Shown here: positions 13,124 through 13,179 of the stretch, in pieces
Layout of the letters: each line of letters starts with the position of its first letter
How positions within the stretch are numbered: the stretch's first letter is position 1
From: an uncultured Flavobacteriales bacterium
Lineage (GTDB): Bacteria; Bacteroidota; Bacteroidia; Flavobacteriales_D; Sanyastnellaceae
Direction: 5' to 3'
Length of the DNA: 13,179 bases
Assembly: GCA_938092195.1 (NCBI GenBank)
Contig: CALKHD010000189.1
Coordinates: 1-13,179, forward strand
Position numbers and translations under genes: made by a program
Notes under the pieces: generated by a model
Database searches by the model: none
Told to the model about the DNA's origin: nothing
What the model saw: the letters and a program-made list of their open reading frames with translations, nothing else

Positions 13124-13179
13124 ATGCGATTTTTAATTCTCGTCGCGGGCGGTACAGGCACCCGCATGAACCGGCCGGT
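13124..13179 (+). CDS. ispD: 2-C-methyl-D-erythritol 4-phosphate cytidylyltransferase (IspD), first 18 codons only
   Basis: The fragment begins MRFLILVAGGTGTRMNRP and runs off the right edge. A beta-strand followed by AGG.G.RM is the CTP-binding loop of IspD, the third enzyme of the MEP isoprenoid pathway. Related nucleotidyltransferases (MobA, sugar-phosphate nucleotidyltransferases) have similar loops, so the call rests on the GTGTRM spacing and could change with more sequence. It starts 16 bp after the SOD stop and has no recognisable promoter of its own in that gap. Confidence 0.72.
   Translation, partial: MRFLILVAGGTGTRMNRP

Noticed and set aside
1..13179. Mobile element, CRISPR array, toxin-antitoxin or defence system
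   Set aside because: No transposase, integrase, regularly spaced repeats, terminal inverted repeats, nuclease or toxin-like gene pair is visible; every gene but one is a recognisable, mostly housekeeping family.

Overview
The window reads as a dense, ordinary housekeeping stretch of a GC-rich member of the Bacteroidota, most likely in or near the Flavobacteriales. Four things support this. The protein types match the phylum: a PurH followed by MreB, a dCMP deaminase followed by an S41 peptidase, a short acidic DUF2795 protein, and an SSAT-like acetyltransferase followed by a short aspartokinase. Shine-Dalgarno sequences are nearly absent. Several -7 elements of the Bacteroidota type (TAnnTTTG) lie before genes. 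There are no mobile elements, CRISPR arrays, tRNA or rRNA genes. The species cannot be named from this sequence.

Layout, left to right. Minus strand: the N-terminal part of mreB (cut by the window edge) and, upstream of it, purH. Divergent from purH: an orphan MacB/FtsX-type ABC permease. Its stop lies 1 bp from the stop of a convergent, unrecognised exported beta-rich protein (minus). Divergent from that gene, a plus-strand pair follows: rfbD (dTDP-4-dehydrorhamnose reductase) and a phosphoglucomutase/phosphomannomutase. The mutase overlaps tail to tail by 11 bp with a minus-strand pair, CvpA-family protein then a DUF1801 protein. Divergent from cvpA: an SSAT-like GNAT acetyltransferase and a short aspartokinase, 2 bp apart. 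Next on the minus strand come DUF2795, with its own consensus promoter and a clear terminator, and upstream of it a PduO-type cobalamin adenosyltransferase. The right part is all plus strand: dCMP deaminase overlapping an S41 C-terminal processing peptidase by 11 bp, a Mn-type superoxide dismutase with its own promoter, and the first 18 codons of an IspD-like cytidylyltransferase.

The genes serve purine synthesis (purH), cell shape (mreB), deoxyrhamnose-nucleotide and sugar-phosphate supply (rfbD, mutase), aspartate-family amino acids (aspartokinase), B12 cofactor activation, pyrimidine deoxynucleotide supply (dCMP deaminase), periplasmic proteolysis (S41), oxidative stress (SOD) and isoprenoid precursors (ispD). 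They do not form one dedicated pathway.

No gene-free stretch exceeds about 103 bases; the longest are 9598-9700 and 464-560. I did not find a convincing undescribed system. The observations most worth a second look are a TTTG-ending, TAnnTTTG-like element 4 to 6 nt before the start codon of five genes (possible leaderless transcription), an aspartokinase with a much reduced regulatory domain, and an exported protein I cannot place in a family.
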